A stretch of 64,000 bases of DNA from Bacteroidota bacterium (GTDB lineage: Bacteria > Bacteroidota > Bacteroidia > Chitinophagales > Chitinophagaceae), in the NCBI GenBank assembly GCA_018266455.1, contig JAFEAJ010000026.1:62001-126000 (forward strand), given 5' to 3'. Numbering within the stretch: the stretch's first letter is position 1; every line of letters begins with the position of its first letter. This document shows, piece after piece, positions 1-8,869 of the stretch. The notes under the pieces are model-generated. The model saw only the letters and a program-made list of their open reading frames with translations. It made no database searches and was not told the DNA's origin. The position numbers and the translations under genes were made by a program.

Positions 1-289
1 TCATTTTATTGCTGACCGGCGCTGTTGAAATATCTTGTTTGATTTTTTCCGATGTATCATTTTCTCCCAGTAAAATGTTTGCCGCGGCAGTGTGCGCAGC
101 AGTGCAGAACCTGCATTGGTTACGAGATGAAACGATTGTGGCTATAAGTTCCCGTTCGCCTTCTGTTAATGCTGACGGGCCACGCAATAATATTTGCGTA
201 AGCTCGCGAATGGGCTCCGCAGAATCTTTGCGGTATTCGAGCAGTCCCGTAATGCCGGGCAGATGCTCTTCCAATGGGATGTATGGCAT
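1..289 (-). CDS. AhpD-like / carboxymuconolactone decarboxylase family protein (3' end beyond window)
   Basis: Only the first 96 codons are present; the gene runs off the left edge. The protein starts MPYIPLEEHLPGITGLLEYR and contains LTEGERELIATIVSSRNQC followed by CRFCTAAH, i.e. a C-x2-C-x3-H signature at about residues 58-65. That signature is typical of AhpD-like peroxidase-related proteins, which reduce peroxides or partner proteins through the CxxC pair in the cytoplasm. The ATG is chosen because a TAA lies in frame 15 bases upstream. The substrate cannot be told from the visible part. The gene faces the same way as the small membrane-anchored gene to its right. Confidence 0.75.
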   Translation of the reverse strand, partial: MPYIPLEEHLPGITGLLEYRKDSAEPIRELTQILLRGPSALTEGERELIATIVSSRNQCRFCTAAHTAAANILLGENDTSEKIKQDISTAPVSNKM

Positions 290-397
290 GAGTGCTTGAG
301 TTTATTCAATTCAATAATTGCTGATCAGGTCAAATCCTGCATAACTGCTTTATTCACCGGGAGGGTGAGGGCGGCCAACGAAAGGAACAGGAGCATG

Positions 398-961
398 TTA
401 AACGATAAAATCAGGAGGCTGTTCATCAGTGCAAGAGCAACAATAAGAGAGGGGCTCCGTATAAGAAAACAATGGTTTGGAAATGAAGGCGCTGAATTTG
501 TTTAGCGCTATAATATCATTTGATGTATAGTTGTCAGTGGAAAAAAATTTGGAAAAATTTTTGTGCGAGCTTGTTTTTTTAGCCTGGTTATCTGGCTGGA
601 GGTCGGTTACCAGTTTGAAGAATTCATTTTTTGCTTCGTTCAGTTGCATCTTTGGTTTGTTAGGGATGCACAGCATTTCCAGCGTATCATTAAATACCCT
701 GCGTTTTACATATTTATAAGCAACGCCATTTATTTCAATTTGCCCATCCGCCCGCTCAAAATTTTTGGAGGTATTATAATATGCCAGGTGCGTAACAGGA
801 ACTTTAATAGAAACCAATTGTGTTTCATCATAGCTGTTGTTGTCCAACAAGGCTTCAAAATGCACATCAGACCTTTTCTCCATATAGGCCATAAAAAACC
901 TGTAACCTGCCCAATTGAACAGGAGCATCGCAAGCAGAAGTATGGTGCTAAATTGCCTCAA
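398..961 (-). CDS. Hypothetical secreted or membrane-anchored protein, 187 aa
   Basis: I do not recognise a characterised family. The start is a TTG; it gives a good N-terminal hydrophobic segment (RQFSTILLLAMLLFNWAGYR) that could be a signal peptide or single membrane anchor, followed by a mostly polar region of about 90 residues with ordered strands (ETQLVSIKVPVTHLAYYNT) and a less ordered C-terminal third ending in a Cys-rich patch (YCCSCTDEQPPDFIV). Such N-terminally anchored proteins are common as lineage-specific genes in Bacteroidota. It is probably periplasmic or surface exposed. It lies 108 bases upstream of the AhpD-like gene on the same strand, so co-transcription is possible. Confidence 0.6.
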   Translation of the reverse strand: MRQFSTILLLAMLLFNWAGYRFFMAYMEKRSDVHFEALLDNNSYDETQLVSIKVPVTHLAYYNTSKNFERADGQIEINGVAYKYVKRRVFNDTLEMLCIPNKPKMQLNEAKNEFFKLVTDLQPDNQAKKTSSHKNFSKFFSTDNYTSNDIIALNKFSAFISKPLFSYTEPLSYCCSCTDEQPPDFIV

Positions 962-1156
962 ACTGAAATAAAAGTAATGGAATTTGCTTTAATGATGGTA
1001 AAAATTTCAGGTGCCATTTTAATACTCCATAATGGCGGCACTCTATTGAAGAAGCGATGTTTTGGTTGCAGGGACAGGTTTGGCAATTTTGCGCACAACC
1101 ATATTTCCCTTTAGTTGCTGTTCGATATAAATAGCAGTATGCATGTGAACCTACTT

Positions 1157-1309
1157 AGATGCTGTCTAAAAATGATTTCAAGAAGTTCATATAACAACGG
1201 TTCAACTTTTCCAAAGCTTGTAATTGATTATAAATCGGGCAATCCTGTATGAACTTTGAAAAAGATTAAGCCTATTGGTTGTTCGGGCAATCATTTTTAG
1301 GCAGCGCCT
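1157..1309. repeat. MITE-like inverted-repeat element, about 153 bp
   Basis: The left end (1157-1177, AGATGCTGTCTAAAAATGATT) and the reverse complement of the right end (1289-1309) match at 18 of 21 positions, and all three differences are transitions. A second, inner inverted pair (AAGTTCATA near 1184 and TATGAACTT near 1251) continues the symmetry. The element has no coding capacity. Short non-coding DNA with terminal inverted repeats is the form of a MITE, mobilised by a transposase elsewhere. No clear target-site duplication is visible, so this is a candidate only. Confidence 0.45.
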
Positions 1310-1598
1310 GGTAAATGAAAATACCCGGTATTGAACGGCTCGCCTCTCTCAAATGTTTCACTTTCTTCCCCCCCGAAGCTTTGCAATGGCAGCTCGCTGA
1401 ACGGGGTACCGGAAATGATACCTGGATGGAATTGATGAGGGGTGAAAAAAGCTTCATGCTTCTTGTTGGCGGGTATTCTTTCTTTGATAAATGGCTGTAT
1501 TGAATACACAAATCGCTGTGCTTTCAAACAAATGCCGGGCAGGGGCTCATGGCTGAAAACTATCTTGTTGGTGATGCCTCAATTCGCTGCGTTTTCCC

Positions 1599-1606
1599 TA
1601 TCTTTG
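1599..1606 (+). promoter_or_regulatory. Bacteroidota -7 box of rpsA
   Basis: TATCTTTG matches the Bacteroidota -7 consensus TAnnTTTG exactly and lies 35 bases before the rpsA ATG, which predicts a leader of roughly 28 bases. No TTG is present at the usual -33 position. Confidence 0.55.
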
Positions 1607-1640
1607 CAGCCCGCTTAAAAAAACCGGCGGGATTATTATT

Positions 1641-3566
1641 ATGTCAGAAAACAATATTGTTAACCCAAACGCTGAAGCCCAGGAACTGGCTGCTGTTGCA
1701 GAGGTTACAGCGACAACAAATGCACCCGGGCAAAGAACAGAGGAACTGCAGGCCCCCACTGCCCATGATGATTTTGACTGGAGCATCGACAAGCGCAATG
1801 TGGCTGCTTATTCAAAAGACGAAAAAGAAAAGTACGAAAAAGTTTACGAAAAAACTTTCGTTACCATTACCGACAGCGAGCTGGTCAAAGGCATCGTGGT
1901 GGCGCTCACCAAAACGGATGTTGTGGTGAACATCGGTTTTAAAAGCGATGGCCTTGTTTCACTGAATGAATTCCGCGATGTGCCCAATTTAAAAGTGGGC
2001 GATGAAGTTGAAGTGATGGTAGTAGAGAAAGAAGACCGCGAAGGCCATCTTCACCTGAGCCGTAAGCAGGCCCGCATCACCAGGGCCTGGGAGCGCATTG
2101 TGGAAGTGCACAAAACAGGCGAAGTGGTTACCGGAACGGTTACCAGTAAAACAAAAGGCGGCCTGATCGTTGATGTATTCGGGATGGAAACATTTTTACC
2201 TGGCTCACAAATCGATGTGAAGCCTGTTACCGATTATGATCAATTTGTGAATAAGACCATGGAGTTTAAAGTGGTGAAGATCAATGATGCCATCAAGAAT
2301 GCTGTGGTATCGCACAAGGCGCTTATCGAAAGCGATATCGAAGCACAGCGTGCAGAGATCATCAGCAAACTCGAAAAAGGGCAGGTGCTGGAAGGAACCA
2401 TCAAAAACATTACCGACTTTGGCGCATTCATGGACCTCGGCGGCTTGGATGGGTTGTTATACATTACAGATATCAGTTGGGGAAGAATCTCTCACCCGAG
2501 CGAAGTGCTGAAGCTGGACCAGAAATTACAGGTAGTGGTACTTGATTTTGATGACGGTAAAAAGCGCATCAGCCTTGGTTTGAAACAGCTTACCCCACAT
2601 CCATGGGATGTCCTTCCTGAAGCTATTCATGAAGGCGCTATAGTGAAAGGCAAAGTTGTTAACATTGAAGACTACGGCGCATTCCTCGAAGTGCTTCCCG
2701 GAGTTGAAGGCCTTGTTCACGTCAGCGAGATCACCTGGGCAAACACTCCGATCAATGCTAAGGAATTCTTTAAGCTGAATGATGAGCACCAGGCGAAAGT
2801 GGTAACGCTCGATAAGGCCGCACGCAAAATGAGCCTTTCTATCAAACAACTGAGCGAAGACCCATGGAGCACGATCGAAACGAAATTCCCACAGGGCAGC
2901 AAACATACAGGGCTTGTAAAAAACATCACTCCTTACGGGGTGTTTGTGGAGCTGGCCATTGGCATAGGCGGCATGATCCATATCAGCGACCTGAGCTGGC
3001 TGAAACGTTTCAACCATCCATCAGAATACACAAAAGTTGGCCAGAACATAGAAATCGTTATTCTTGGCATTGATAAAGAAAACCGCAAATTGCAATTGGG
3101 GCATAAGCAACTTGAAGAAGACCCATGGAATACGCTGGAACAAACATTTGCTATTGGCGCCATTCATGAAGGCACAGTAGTGCGCAAAGACGACAAAGGC
3201 GCATTGGTGCAGTTGCCTTATGGCCTCGAAGGTTTTGCCCCTAACCGTCATCTGTTCAAAGAAGACGGCAAGCAGGTGGGAGCAGATGAAACCGCCCAGT
3301 TCATGGTCATCGAATTCGACCGCAATGAAAAGCGCATCGTGCTTTCTCACACCCGCATCTGGGAACAGGCGAAGAATGATGAAAAAGAAGCTGCCAAGAA
3401 AGAAGCAAGGACAGACGCTGATAATGCACGCAAAGCTGTTAAGAATATACAGAGCAAGGTGGAAAAACCAACCCTCGGGGACCTTGGCGCTTTGGCAGGC
3501 ATCAAAGAAAAGCTGCAGCAGGAAGAGAAAGGGAATGCAGCCGGCGGCGAAGAGAAAAAGCAATAA
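1641..3566 (+). CDS. rpsA: 30S ribosomal protein S1
   Basis: S1 binds single-stranded mRNA and helps dock it on the 30S ribosome. The 641-residue protein has an acidic N-terminal extension of about 75 residues, then six S1 (OB-fold) repeats at about 80-145, 160-230, 248-318, 333-405, 418-490 and 505-575. The third, fourth and fifth show the classic pattern GxVxNIxxFGAFxxL and LVHVSEI. The C-terminal tail (about 590-641) is Lys/Glu-rich. Length and repeat number fit the Bacteroidota S1 family; the long N-terminal extension is common there. The gene is monocistronic: it has its own -7 box upstream and a strong hairpin terminator 25 bases after the stop. Confidence 0.97.
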   Translation: MSENNIVNPNAEAQELAAVAEVTATTNAPGQRTEELQAPTAHDDFDWSIDKRNVAAYSKDEKEKYEKVYEKTFVTITDSELVKGIVVALTKTDVVVNIGFKSDGLVSLNEFRDVPNLKVGDEVEVMVVEKEDREGHLHLSRKQARITRAWERIVEVHKTGEVVTGTVTSKTKGGLIVDVFGMETFLPGSQIDVKPVTDYDQFVNKTMEFKVVKINDAIKNAVVSHKALIESDIEAQRAEIISKLEKGQVLEGTIKNITDFGAFMDLGGLDGLLYITDISWGRISHPSEVLKLDQKLQVVVLDFDDGKKRISLGLKQLTPHPWDVLPEAIHEGAIVKGKVVNIEDYGAFLEVLPGVEGLVHVSEITWANTPINAKEFFKLNDEHQAKVVTLDKAARKMSLSIKQLSEDPWSTIETKFPQGSKHTGLVKNITPYGVFVELAIGIGGMIHISDLSWLKRFNHPSEYTKVGQNIEIVILGIDKENRKLQLGHKQLEEDPWNTLEQTFAIGAIHEGTVVRKDDKGALVQLPYGLEGFAPNRHLFKEDGKQVGADETAQFMVIEFDRNEKRIVLSHTRIWEQAKNDEKEAAKKEARTDADNARKAVKNIQSKVEKPTLGDLGALAGIKEKLQQEEKGNAAGGEEKKQ

Positions 3567-3591
3567 GAGAAGAACATACACAGTTCCTTCG

Positions 3592-3616
3592 AAGCCTCGC
3601 GAAAGCGGGGCTTTTT
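3592..3616 (+). terminator. Rho-independent terminator of rpsA
   Basis: AAGCCTCGC, a GAAA tetraloop and GCGGGGCTT form a 9-bp stem (one G-T pair) followed directly by a T run, 25 bases after the rpsA stop. Confidence 0.85.
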
Positions 3617-3739
3617 ATTTTGCAGTAGTTCAATGCCATGCCCGCAGGGTGCCTTATTAGGCATCTTCAAACAGGATAATTCTTGCCATACTAACAAATC
3701 TCTAACAGAAACCGCACACTTTTTTATTAATTTCAAGTT

Positions 3740-4762
3740 ATGAAAAAATGGATGCTTTCTTTTTTTGTTGCTTCCAGCCACCTGCTTGCTGCGCAGAGCA
3801 ATATGCAGCACAACGTTACCGGCTCCTGGTATGGCAGGGCAGATGTGGAGTTGAGCGGTGTTCATAGTAACTACCTGACGGAACTGATCATTAAACAAAA
3901 AGGCGATGAAGTAGAAGGTGTTTTTGGTTATTATTTCAAAGATGTTTACCAGAGTTTTTTTGTACACGGCACTTATAACAAAAAAACAAGGGAGGTAGTG
4001 ATCAAAAACATACCAGTGATTTATTTCGGGACCAATTCAACAGTGAACAGCATTGAATGCAATACTGACTTTATCGGAAAATTATTTGTTTCGACTGTCC
4101 GCCGGGGAATTGACGGCTACCTGTTCCACGATGGGAAGTACAGGTATACTTGCCCGGATTTAAAGGTGACATACACCCTTGATGCCAGCCAAAACCAGGA
4201 CACTGTTTTACAAAGCAGCATGGCAGCACGAAAATTCTGGAAACCACAACCTGATGATTTTATAGTGAACGCGACCGAAGCAAAAAAAGAGGAATTCGTG
4301 GAAAGCCCTTCGCCGGAAAGAAATAATGCAGCGCCAAACCAGCCTGTGCTGGGGGTTAAAGATGTTACCCCGTTGAAGAATGAAAATGATACAAAAAAAA
4401 TTACTGAAGCTTATAAACGAAGAAAAAATATTTATGAGAAAGACATGTATGTGGAATCTGATTCGGTGAAAGTGAGCTTTTATGACAATGGGGATATTGA
4501 TGGCGACAGCATTTCTGTTTTTATGAATAACAGGCTGGTGCTTTCGCACCAGGGATTAACGGCCAAGGCAATCAATCTGTACATGCAATTGGACAGCACA
4601 ACCGATATGAACGAGATCAGCATGTTTGCAGAAAATCTTGGCAGCATACCGCCCAACACAGCGTTGATGGTCATTTCAGACGGGAAAAACCGTTACGAGG
4701 TTTATATGAGCAGCAGCCTTACGCAAAGCGCTACGGTGAGGCTTATCAGGAAAAGAAAATGA
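3740..4762 (+). CDS. Hypothetical secreted protein, 340 aa
   Basis: A signal peptide (MKKWMLSFFVASSHLLAAQS) leads into a conserved-looking domain of about 120 residues beginning VTGSWYGRADVELSG, with the pattern of a lipocalin-like or 'GxWxG' beta-barrel fold (SWYG, VEGVFGYYF, VHGTYN). A charged linker (about 165-235) follows, and then a second beta-rich domain (VKVSFYDNGDIDGDSISVF...LVLSHQGL), about residues 245-340. Two-domain secreted proteins like this, with 'YDNGxIDGDxISVxxNG', are frequent and uncharacterised in Chitinophagaceae-type genomes. It is probably periplasmic. It stands alone, convergent with the sugar carrier. Confidence 0.75.
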   Translation: MKKWMLSFFVASSHLLAAQSNMQHNVTGSWYGRADVELSGVHSNYLTELIIKQKGDEVEGVFGYYFKDVYQSFFVHGTYNKKTREVVIKNIPVIYFGTNSTVNSIECNTDFIGKLFVSTVRRGIDGYLFHDGKYRYTCPDLKVTYTLDASQNQDTVLQSSMAARKFWKPQPDDFIVNATEAKKEEFVESPSPERNNAAPNQPVLGVKDVTPLKNENDTKKITEAYKRRKNIYEKDMYVESDSVKVSFYDNGDIDGDSISVFMNNRLVLSHQGLTAKAINLYMQLDSTTDMNEISMFAENLGSIPPNTALMVISDGKNRYEVYMSSSLTQSATVRLIRKRK

Positions 4763-4860
4763 ATTGCATCCTGCCGTGGTGCTGTCTTTTTTCGAAATTC
4801 GCTTGCGGAGTTATACTGTCTTAATTTTTATGCAAAACTTAGCGATGTTGTCCTTTTACG

Positions 4861-6171
4861 TTAAGCATCATCTGTTTTTTTTGCGAGCCCCACTTTATGC
4901 CCGGCCACGGCAAAATATAAAATGTAAAGATAGCAAGGCACCATTATCCAGAATGCTTTTTGCAGCCCGATGGTTTCGCCCAGTATTGCCCACAGTTTTG
5001 GGAGCACGGCGCCGCCGCCGATCCCTACGATCAGCAAGGCTGACCCGGGCTTGGTGTATTTGCCAAGGCCATTCAATGCAAGTGGCCAAAGCGCTGGCCA
5101 CACCAATGCATTTGCCAACCCCAACAAAGCAACGAATAACACTGATGTATAACCGCTTGTAAAAATGGCCATCAATGTAAATGCCACACCTAAAATTGCA
5201 GATGCCCGCAAGGCTGTTGCCTGCTTAATATATTTTGGTATACTAATGATGCCGATGATATAACCCAAAAGCATACTAAGCATTGTGTAAGTGGTAAAAT
5301 GCTTAGCAATATCGAGACTGATCCCTATCGATTTCCCATATACCTGGATGATGTCGCCAGCCATGACTTCTGCCCCTACGTAGAGGAACAAGGCAACAAA
5401 ACCGAGCCACAAATAAGGATACCGGAAAATACTTTCCCTATTTGTAACAGAAGGGCCGCTACCGTCATTTTCGCTTTCTTCGCCAACTGCTTTTACATCG
5501 GGCAAACTGGAATAATAAACGAAAACAGCTAATGCCGCTAATACCAATGAAATAATGATGTACGGTGCGATAACTCTTGAAGCCATGGCATCAAGCTCAA
5601 CAGCTTTTTGTGTGGCATCCATTGTTTTCAATCTTTCAACCAGCGATGATGAATCTTTCAGCATGATTGCTCCCATAATCAGTGGGGCAATGGCGCCCGC
5701 GCCTTTATTGCAAATGCCCATGATGCTGATGCGCTTGGCAGCGCTTTCTATTGGCCCCAGGATGGTAATATAAGGGTTGGACGCGGTTTGCAATAGCGCA
5801 AGGCCGGTGCCAATAACAAACAAGCCGGTAAGGAATAACCCGAAGCTCCTTGTTTTTGCTGCCGGGATGAAAATTAAAGCGCCAACCGCCATGACCAGCA
5901 AGCCAAGCATCATGCCTTTTTTAAACCCTGTTTTTTTTAGCACCCATGAAGACGGGAATGCCATCACTGCATAAGAAATATAAAAGGCAAATGTTACCAA
6001 CACCGCGTCTGATGTGGTGAGCTCACAGGCAATTTGCAAATAGGGGATAAGCGTGCTATTGACCCATGTTACAAACCCAAAAATAAAAAACAAAGCCCCA
6101 ATGATTAATATTGGCCCGGTATAATTTTCTTTTTTCGAAGCCTGTTCCTGCATATTGATAGCGGTTGGCAT
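4861..6171 (-). CDS. Sugar MFS transporter, FucP/GluP type
   Basis: A 12-helix major-facilitator carrier of the fucose/glucose/galactose:H+ symporter group. Family marks are the first helix GALFFIFGFVTWVNSTLIPY, the acidic-loop motif LQTASNPYITILGP and the mid-protein NKGAGAIAPLIMG. Such carriers bring sugars across the inner membrane with protons. The sequence is about 436 residues from the chosen start, the usual length. An upstream in-frame ATG exists at 6207, but a -33/-7 promoter pair (6194-6223) overlaps it, so I place the start at 6171 (MPTAINMQEQ). The gene follows parC by about 80 bases on the same strand but has its own promoter. The precise sugar is not known. Confidence 0.9.
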   Translation of the reverse strand: MPTAINMQEQASKKENYTGPILIIGALFFIFGFVTWVNSTLIPYLQIACELTTSDAVLVTFAFYISYAVMAFPSSWVLKKTGFKKGMMLGLLVMAVGALIFIPAAKTRSFGLFLTGLFVIGTGLALLQTASNPYITILGPIESAAKRISIMGICNKGAGAIAPLIMGAIMLKDSSSLVERLKTMDATQKAVELDAMASRVIAPYIIISLVLAALAVFVYYSSLPDVKAVGEESENDGSGPSVTNRESIFRYPYLWLGFVALFLYVGAEVMAGDIIQVYGKSIGISLDIAKHFTTYTMLSMLLGYIIGIISIPKYIKQATALRASAILGVAFTLMAIFTSGYTSVLFVALLGLANALVWPALWPLALNGLGKYTKPGSALLIVGIGGGAVLPKLWAILGETIGLQKAFWIMVPCYLYILYFAVAGHKVGLAKKTDDA

Positions 6172-6193
6172 TACAGTTGGTTTTGATGAATGA

Positions 6194-6223
6194 ACAAGAT
6201 AAATCAATAATATCTATTTGCAA
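6194..6223 (-). promoter_or_regulatory. Promoter of the sugar carrier
   Basis: Read leftward, TTG (6221-6223), a 19-base spacer and TATCTTGT (6194-6201) fit the Bacteroidota -33/-7 arrangement TTG-N19-TAnnTTTG with one deviation in the -7 box. The predicted transcript would begin near 6188, downstream of the ATG at 6207, which argues for the start at 6171. Confidence 0.5.
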
Positions 6224-6250
6224 TGAAGCATCCCATTTGCTGATGGCAGA

Positions 6251-8773
6251 TCATTGCTCGAACAATTCCGGCTGCTGGTTGCTTCCTTTTTTCTTTTCCC
6301 ATTCCATTTCAATGCTCTTGGTATAGTCAACCAGTTTATTGCCAACTGCTTTCCAGCCCATCACTTCTGCCAATTTCACCACTTTGAATTTTGCTCTTCG
6401 CACTTGCGAGCCACGGCCGCTTTGCACTATAAGAATAGGTTCATCTTCCGTGGATACTTCCCTCAACTCATTCCCTTCGCCTTCTTTAATAAACATGAAT
6501 TTATTATGCAGCGTGGTCGTCTCAATTTTAAAACGTTTTATGTTGTACAGTAGTTTCTCTTTGTCGAGGTAAACGGCAGTAATGATTTTTTCCGGGTTGA
6601 ATTTTTCAATCAATTTGATTTTTTCGCTTTCAAATCTTTGCGTTAGCTCTGTATCCGTGATTTCGTAATTGCCATCTTTATAAATCACTAATATTTTATC
6701 CTCATGGCCGAAGCTGCCCAACAGCAATCCTTTTTCTTCGGTGTTCAGCCTTCCAAAGGTATCATCAAACCATAATTTTCTGCCACTCAGTGTTGCTTTG
6801 CCGGCCTCTTTGAACTTTACGGCTTTGATTGGATATTTCGTAACCTGGTTGCCCATGCTCCCTCTTCCTTTTATTTCCAGTGTTTCAAAATAAAAATCAA
6901 ATTCTTTATTGCGTGCAGAACAATTGGGGCTTAGGATCACTTTTACCACCTCAGCCTCACCGTTAGGATTAACCGAAAAATAATGCACTTTGCTTTTTTC
7001 TTCACCTTTGGTCAGGTCATACTCCTTGTCCCGGGTAACTCCGGTAACATTAAATCGTTTGGAATAACTTACGCCGCTTTTGCCATCGGCATAAATCATG
7101 TTATAGGTAATTCGGTCATCATTTTTCCTGAATACGGCGGCATGAATAATGTCTTTGCCAATAAAGCTCTTGTCCGCCACCTTTACCACTTTCATTTTCC
7201 CTGCTTTAGTAAAAGCAATAATATCATCAAGGTCGGAGCAGTCAGCCACAAATTCATCTTTTTTTAAACCGGTGCCAATGAACCCATCAGCACGGTTGAC
7301 AAACAATTTGGTGTTGGCAATAGCAACCTCTTTGGCCTGAATGGTATCAAATAACCTGATTTCAGTTTTGCGCTCACGGTTTTTCCCATATTTTTTCAGC
7401 AGGTTTTCATAATAGGCAACAGCAAAATCAATGAGGTTGTTCAGGTCGTATTTTACCTGTTTGATTTCTGCTTCCAGGGCTTTTATCTGTTCATTCAGCT
7501 CATCAATATCCAATTTATAGATCCTCCGTACAGGCTTTTCCGTTAGTTTAATAATGTCTTCTTTCGTAACGGCTCTTTTCAACTGCTTGGAGAATGGGAC
7601 AAAAGCTTTAGCGATGGCATCCAGCACTTTTTCCCAGGTTTCGTGTTTTTTTTCGAGCTCTTTGTAAATTTTTTCTTCGAAGAATATTTTTTCGAGAGAA
7701 GTGTAATGCCATTTATCCTGCAGTTCGGCCAGTTTGATTTCAAGTTCTTTTTTCAACAGCTCTTTCGTGTTTTCCGCAGAGATTTTCAGCAGCTCATGTG
7801 CACCGAGGAACTGCGGCTTTTGATCGATGATCACGCATGCATTTGGCGATATGCTTATCTCGCAATCAGTGAAAGCGTACAATGCATCAATTGTGATATC
7901 AGGTGAAATACCGGGGGCAAGGTCAACTTGTATTTCCACTTCAGCGGCTGTGTTGTCTGTTACTTTTTTAATTTTTATTTTTCCCTGGTCATTTGCTTTA
8001 ATAATGGAATCGATCAATTGGGTTGTAGTCACTCCATAAGGCACGTCTTTGATCAGCAAAGTTTTTTTGTCATGTTCTTCAATGTGCACGCGCACCCTCA
8101 CTTTGCCGCCGCGTTTGCTGTCGGTATAGCTGGTGATATCAATCATCCCCCCGGTCTGGAAGTCGGGATATAGCTCAAATTTTTTTCCACGAAGATGTTT
8201 GACCGAGGCTTCACAAAGCTCGCAGAAATTATGTGGAAGGATTTTTGTAGCGAGCCCGACCGCAATCCCTTCTGCTCCCTGCGCCAGCAACAAAGGAAAT
8301 TTCATTGGCAGCGTAACGGGCTCATTTTTTCTTCCGTCATAACTCAATTGCCATTCGGTTGTTTTGGGGTTGAAAGCTACTTCCAGTGCAAATTTTGAAA
8401 GCCTTGCTTCAATATAGCGCGACGCAGCAGCATCATCGCCGGTGCGCATATCGCCCCAGTTGCCCTGGGTTTCGATCAGCAAATCTTTCTGCCCCATATT
8501 GACCAATGCATCCCCAATGCTCGCATCGCCATGCGGGTGGTATTGCATCGATTGCCCAATAATGTTCGCTACCTTGTTGAACCTGCCATCATCCATTTCT
8601 TTCATAGCATGAAGGATACGGCGCTGAACAGGTTTCAGGCCATCTTCTACTGCAGGCACAGCCCGTTCAAGTATAACATACGATGCGTAATCCAGGAACC
8701 AGGTCTTGTATTGCCCGGTTATGCCGGAATCATTCATCTGAAAATCTTCTGTTTTATTTTTTGATTTTGCCAT
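6251..8773 (-). CDS. parC: DNA topoisomerase IV subunit A (second GyrA/ParC family protein)
   Basis: The DNA-breaking subunit of a type IIA topoisomerase that decatenates chromosomes. At 840 residues it has the winged-helix/tower breakage-reunion domain, with the catalytic tyrosine Y120 in AAASRYIEARL, a coiled-coil region about 330-460 and a C-terminal beta-propeller-like half. The quinolone pocket reads HPHGDASIGD (79-88): the position equal to E. coli GyrA Ser83 is Ala84, while Asp88 (GyrA Asp87) is kept. It lies in a leftward block with parE (11104-13026), separated by a serine hydrolase and a DUF1835-like gene. Pairing with that divergent parE supports Topo IV rather than gyrase. Confidence 0.93.
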   Translation of the reverse strand: MAKSKNKTEDFQMNDSGITGQYKTWFLDYASYVILERAVPAVEDGLKPVQRRILHAMKEMDDGRFNKVANIIGQSMQYHPHGDASIGDALVNMGQKDLLIETQGNWGDMRTGDDAAASRYIEARLSKFALEVAFNPKTTEWQLSYDGRKNEPVTLPMKFPLLLAQGAEGIAVGLATKILPHNFCELCEASVKHLRGKKFELYPDFQTGGMIDITSYTDSKRGGKVRVRVHIEEHDKKTLLIKDVPYGVTTTQLIDSIIKANDQGKIKIKKVTDNTAAEVEIQVDLAPGISPDITIDALYAFTDCEISISPNACVIIDQKPQFLGAHELLKISAENTKELLKKELEIKLAELQDKWHYTSLEKIFFEEKIYKELEKKHETWEKVLDAIAKAFVPFSKQLKRAVTKEDIIKLTEKPVRRIYKLDIDELNEQIKALEAEIKQVKYDLNNLIDFAVAYYENLLKKYGKNRERKTEIRLFDTIQAKEVAIANTKLFVNRADGFIGTGLKKDEFVADCSDLDDIIAFTKAGKMKVVKVADKSFIGKDIIHAAVFRKNDDRITYNMIYADGKSGVSYSKRFNVTGVTRDKEYDLTKGEEKSKVHYFSVNPNGEAEVVKVILSPNCSARNKEFDFYFETLEIKGRGSMGNQVTKYPIKAVKFKEAGKATLSGRKLWFDDTFGRLNTEEKGLLLGSFGHEDKILVIYKDGNYEITDTELTQRFESEKIKLIEKFNPEKIITAVYLDKEKLLYNIKRFKIETTTLHNKFMFIKEGEGNELREVSTEDEPILIVQSGRGSQVRRAKFKVVKLAEVMGWKAVGNKLVDYTKSIEMEWEKKKGSNQQPELFEQ

Positions 8774-8869
8774 AATTAATGTTGCTTTTGGTTTTCATTG
8801 CGCTGCATCTGGATGCGCCCGGACTGGTAAAACAATTCAAAAGATCAGCGAATTTTTCGTTATCGTGAA

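Larger units (their letters stand above)
962..1640. other. Long intergenic stretch before rpsA
   Basis: This 679-base gap holds an inverted-repeat element (1157-1309) and the rpsA promoter (near 1599), both listed separately. A 33-codon leftward frame (about 1043-1144, MHTAIYIEQQLKGNMVV...) is open but has no other support. Nothing else convincing was seen. Confidence 0.5.

Noticed and set aside
1043..1144. 33-codon leftward frame near 1144 (MHTAIYIEQQLKGNMVV...)
   Set aside because: Short, no family likeness and no promoter support; left out as a gene.
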